Shown: in pieces, positions 61,655 to 64,000 of the stretch
How the letters are laid out: each line of letters opens with the position of its first letter
Numbering within the stretch: position 1 is the first letter of the stretch
NCBI RefSeq assembly: GCF_026391055.1
Contig: NZ_JAPLET010000009.1
Coordinates: forward strand, 62,001 to 126,000
Length of the DNA: 64,000 nt
Source: Spirosoma sp.
Lineage (GTDB): Bacteria; Bacteroidota; Bacteroidia; Cytophagales; Spirosomataceae
Direction: 5' to 3'
Translations under genes and position numbers: made by a program
The notes under the pieces: generated by a model
What the model saw: only the letters and a program-made list of their open reading frames with translations
What the model was told of the DNA's origin: nothing
Database searches by the model: none

Positions 61655-62188
61655 ATGATAACGATCAAAGACAAAACATTTGTCCCGTTTATTCCCGCCG
61701 ATGCCATTCAGGAACGCATTCTGGAATTAGCCAGCCAAATTAATCAGGAATATGCCGACAAGCAGCCGCTCATTGTTGTCGTTCTGAACGGCGCTTTTTT
61801 GTTTGCCGCCGATCTGGCCAAACACCTCACAATTCCTTGCGAAATTACGTTCATTCGGGTAGCGTCTTACAGCGCCACGGCGTCCAGCGGTCAACTGAAG
61901 CAGATTCTGGGCCTCAACGAATCCATTGCTGGCCGTGACCTGATCGTGATCGAAGATATTGTCGATACCGGCCTTACCATTCATGAGGTTTGTACGCAGC
62001 TACAGGCAATGAGCCCCACGTCAATCGCTATTGCTACCCTCTTATTCAAACCCAGTGCCCTAAAAGAACAGCTCGATCTGCAATACGTCGGCTTCGAAAT
62101 CGAAAACCGCTTCGTGCTGGGTTACGGCCTCGACTACGACGGCCTGGGGCGAAATACGAAGGAGATCTTTGTTCTTAAGGAGGAGTGA
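61655..62188 (+). CDS. hpt: Hypoxanthine phosphoribosyltransferase
   Basis: Purine-salvage enzyme of 177 residues converting hypoxanthine or guanine plus PRPP to IMP or GMP. The PRPP-binding loop is DLIVIEDIVDTGLT, and VVLNGAFLFAADLAKHL, FIRVASYSATASSGQLKQ and GYGLDYDGLGRN are the other family blocks. ATG 61655 is set by the promoter 18 bp upstream and gives the normal length; the frame upstream to 61577 lies before the promoter. Confidence 0.94.
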   Translation: MITIKDKTFVPFIPADAIQERILELASQINQEYADKQPLIVVVLNGAFLFAADLAKHLTIPCEITFIRVASYSATASSGQLKQILGLNESIAGRDLIVIEDIVDTGLTIHEVCTQLQAMSPTSIAIATLLFKPSALKEQLDLQYVGFEIENRFVLGYGLDYDGLGRNTKEIFVLKEE

Positions 62189-62257
62189 GGAGAAAGAAGG
62201 GCTGGCGCATGAACGTTTGCTCGCGTCAGCAACTCCTCACTTCTCGCTCCTACCTCC
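62178..62257. terminator. Inverted-repeat region between hpt and nuoD
   Basis: GCTGGCGC (62201-62208) and GCGTCAGC (62223-62230) pair with one G-U, flanked by imperfectly complementary purine-rich (from 62178) and pyrimidine-rich (to 62257) arms. It lies between convergent genes and is probably a bidirectional terminator. Confidence 0.4.
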
Positions 62258-62266
62258 TAATACTAC

Positions 62267-63487
62267 CTACCGATCCACCTCCCCCATCACTACGTCAATT
62301 GACCCAATGATGGCGACCAGGTCGGCGAGCATGGCTCCTTTGCTGATTTCGCTGATGACCGACAGGTTATGGAAACAGCACGAACGGGCTTTGCAGCGTA
62401 CGGGAATATCGGATTTCCCATCGGTGCGGAAGAAGAAACCCAACTCGCCTTTGGCACTTTCGGCGCGGGCGTAAAAATCCATCGCTTTCGGGCGAATTTT
62501 CTTGGGCACAACGGCCTGCGGGTCGTAGTCGCGGGTACGTTTATGATCGCCCAGAAGCTGGTCGAGGCACTGTTCGATGATACGGATCGACTCGTGGCAC
62601 TCCAGCACCCGAACGTTGTTCCGATCCCAGCAGTCGCCAACGGTGCCTACTTTGCCTTCGCCAATCGGGATATCGAAGTCCAATTCGGGGTAAACCGAAT
62701 AGCCATCGACCCGGCGGAGGTCGTAGCGAAGGCCCGAACCCCGCAGCATGGGACCAGTACAGCCGTAGTCGATGGCTACTGCTAAAGGCAGTACGCCCAC
62801 GTTAGCCGTTCGTTTCACGAAAATTTCGTTTTCAATAACGAGTTGTTGTAGCTCAACCAGCTTTGGCTTAAGGTAGTTGACAAACTCCCGGCATCGTTCT
62901 TCAAATCCTACCGGCAGGTCGTAGAACAAGCCCCCTACCCAGATATAGTTGTACAGCATCCGGGCACCACTCACCCATTCTAGCATCCGCTGGATGTGTT
63001 CCCGGTCGCGCATGAGCCAGAGAAAGGGCGTGTAGGCGCCAATATCGAGTGCATACGTACCGACTCCCACGAAGTGCGCGGCAATCCGGTTCAGTTCGGC
63101 CACCAGCACCCGTATGTATTCGGTACGTTTGGGAATATCGTTCTCTATACCCAGCATACGCTCCACGCCCATCACAAACGCGTGCTCGGAATTCATAGCT
63201 GCTAGATAATCCAGCCGATCGACAAAGGGAATCGTCTGATTGAACGGGAGGTGTTGGGCGTGTTTTTCGAAACAGCGGTGCAGATACCCCAGGTGCGGGA
63301 CAACATCAACGATAATTTCGCCGTCCGTCACCACCTCAAACCGCAGAACGCCGTGCGTCGACGGGTGCTGCGGCCCCATGTTCAGGATCATCTCGCCTTC
63401 GGCAAGCATATCCGGCCGGTATACACTCGGCTCGGATGCTTTAAAGTGCCCCGGCGCATATTCGTATTGTATAGATTGTGTTGTCAT
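62267..63487 (-). CDS. nuoD: NADH-quinone oxidoreductase subunit D
   Basis: The 49-kDa-type subunit of respiratory complex I, 406 residues, part of the quinone-reducing connecting module. Landmarks are [60 protein letters not shown] and [14 protein letters not shown], and the C-terminal [11 protein letters not shown]-like end ([12 protein letters not shown]). ATG 63487 is chosen; another ATG lies four codons upstream, inside a large inverted repeat. Unusually, no other nuo gene flanks it: hpt converges on one side and rpmG diverges on the other. Confidence 0.95.
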   Translation of the reverse strand: MTTQSIQYEYAPGHFKASEPSVYRPDMLAEGEMILNMGPQHPSTHGVLRFEVVTDGEIIVDVVPHLGYLHRCFEKHAQHLPFNQTIPFVDRLDYLAAMNSEHAFVMGVERMLGIENDIPKRTEYIRVLVAELNRIAAHFVGVGTYALDIGAYTPFLWLMRDREHIQRMLEWVSGARMLYNYIWVGGLFYDLPVGFEERCREFVNYLKPKLVELQQLVIENEIFVKRTANVGVLPLAVAIDYGCTGPMLRGSGLRYDLRRVDGYSVYPELDFDIPIGEGKVGTVGDCWDRNNVRVLECHESIRIIEQCLDQLLGDHKRTRDYDPQAVVPKKIRPKAMDFYARAESAKGELGFFFRTDGKSDIPVRCKARSCCFHNLSVISEISKGAMLADLVAIIGSIDVVMGEVDR

Positions 63488-63492
63488 CGTTT

Positions 63493-63554
63493 GTACCAAA
63501 CAGCCTCTGGCTGTTTGTATAAATCAACGCAAACAGCCAGAGGCTGTTTGGTAC
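63493..63554. repeat. Nested 25-bp inverted repeat in the nuoD leader
   Basis: Arms 63493-63517 and 63530-63554 are exactly complementary over 25 bp around a 12-nt AT-rich loop. Each arm is itself a palindrome (AAACAGCC, TCT, GGCTGTTT), so the 8-mer AAACAGCC or its complement occurs four times in 62 bp. It begins 5 bases upstream of the nuoD ATG and therefore covers the expected ribosome-binding region. It has the appearance of a mobile REP/MITE-like unit. Confidence 0.7.
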
Positions 63555-63656
63555 GTAGCTACCCCAAAGGTCGAAAGTGAGTGTCCGAAAGCCAAACGTT
63601 AGCGAACTTTTCTATAGTCATCCAGGCAAAATCAGACTTTTTTTTCTAACAAGCTC

Positions 63657-63687
63657 TTTGTCAAGTAAAAGACATTTCGTACCTTTG
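63657..63687 (+). promoter_or_regulatory. Bacteroidota-type promoter of rpmG
   Basis: TTTG (63657-63660), a 19-bp spacer and TACCTTTG (63680-63687) match the consensus exactly. The leader to ATG 63718 would be about 25 bases. Confidence 0.82.
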
Positions 63688-63717
63688 CGCTCCTTATCGA
63701 GAAAACGAACTTTAGCA

Positions 63718-63903
63718 ATGGCAAAGAAAGGCGCCAATAGAATCCAGGTTATTCTGGAATGCACCGAGCAGAAAGACAGCGGTGTTCCCGGCATGTCCCG
63801 GTACATTACTACGAAAAACCGGAAAAATACGCCGGCTCGTATCGAGCGGAAGAAGTACAATCCGTTCCTTAAGAAAGTAACGCTGCACAAAGAAATTAAA
63901 TAG
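63718..63903 (+). CDS. rpmG: Ribosomal protein bL33
   Basis: Large-subunit ribosomal protein of 61 residues. [20 protein letters not shown] and [20 protein letters not shown] are characteristic of Bacteroidota bL33. The zinc-ribbon cysteine pairs of other lineages are missing, with a single Cys left, so it is the zinc-independent form. ATG 63718 is fixed by the promoter 30 bp upstream. The rest of the window to 64000 holds no further start; further genes of this operon probably lie beyond the edge. Confidence 0.95.
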   Translation: MAKKGANRIQVILECTEQKDSGVPGMSRYITTKNRKNTPARIERKKYNPFLKKVTLHKEIK

Positions 63904-64000
63904 GTTTTAGGTTTATCGTTTTCTGTTTACGGTGGGTAGAGTCAATCTGCTTCCGCACTCGAAAACGGAGGGCCGTAAACCGTAAACTACAAAAAGACAA

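Noticed and set aside
1-64000. CRISPR arrays, restriction or toxin-antitoxin systems, prophage or integrase genes
   Set aside because: No regularly spaced repeats, Cas, methylase, integrase or capsid motifs were seen in any translated frame.

Overview
The window looks like a chromosomal segment of a free-living Bacteroidota, most likely of the order Cytophagales and Spirosoma-like (inference). The evidence is two SusC/SusD pairs, an ECF sigma/FecR/SusC relay, a TonB receptor followed by a DUF4249 lipoprotein, many Bacteroidota-type lipoprotein signals, and promoters of the Bacteroidota type (TTTG, about 19-21 bp, TAnnTTTG), clearest before hpt and rpmG. Base composition is close to balanced. 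I see no rRNA, tRNA, CRISPR array, intact insertion sequence or prophage.

Bases 1-18879 form an amino-sugar utilisation region, all on the plus strand. It holds the end of a probable beta-propeller protein, a Tat-exported Gfo/Idh/MocA enzyme, NagA, and an HGSNAT-like membrane acyltransferase. After a regulatory gap with three GTAC-centred palindromes and a long hairpin come SusC, SusD, NagB, a FucP/NagP-type MFS transporter, a GH20 hexosaminidase and a second Tat-type Gfo/Idh enzyme. A tightly packed tail follows: an Nramp-like transporter without the canonical metal motif, an epimerase-like protein without the usual catalytic lysine, a dihydrodipicolinate-synthase-family aldolase and an ApbE-like protein. 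Together these suggest capture of GlcNAc-containing glycans, release and import of GlcNAc, and conversion of GlcNAc-6-P to fructose-6-P. A GlcNAc kinase is not present. The tail may process a further sugar-derived acid.

Bases 19005-27064 form a second uptake locus: ECF sigma factor, FecR anti-sigma, SusC with an N-terminal STN signalling domain, SusD, and a CE15-type glucuronoyl esterase. Glucuronoxylan or lignin-carbohydrate esters are a plausible target. A decayed gene-poor stretch of about 1.1 kb follows (27065-28185). Next come a c-type cytochrome, a large gingipain-like C25 protease that has no signal peptide, and two small minus-strand genes.

Bases 33605-41518 hold envelope and lipid-related genes: two beta-barrel proteins flanking a GDPD lipoprotein, a metallophosphoesterase, a minus-strand pair of a vWA-like lipoprotein and an unknown exported protein, a secreted amidohydrolase and a TM2-domain protein. 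Bases 41614-44405 are a four-gene minus-strand operon with overlapping ends (LolA-like protein, exported YidD, two helical-repeat proteins ending in TM2-like hydrophobic segments). This is the best candidate here for an undescribed envelope system.

Bases 44509-64000 are mostly housekeeping and stress genes: a small beta-barrel protein, a umuDC operon with an extra 51-codon gene, a divergent 63-residue protein, msrA, two tandem PPK2 genes, a TonB receptor with DUF4249 lipoprotein, a DoxX-like membrane protein, a flavin reductase, ispH, a GHL10 glycosidase lipoprotein, a divergent DUF2256/TIGR03643 pair, an Lrp regulator, a TPR protein, hpt, an isolated nuoD and rpmG. Several intergenic palindromic repeats are scattered through the window.
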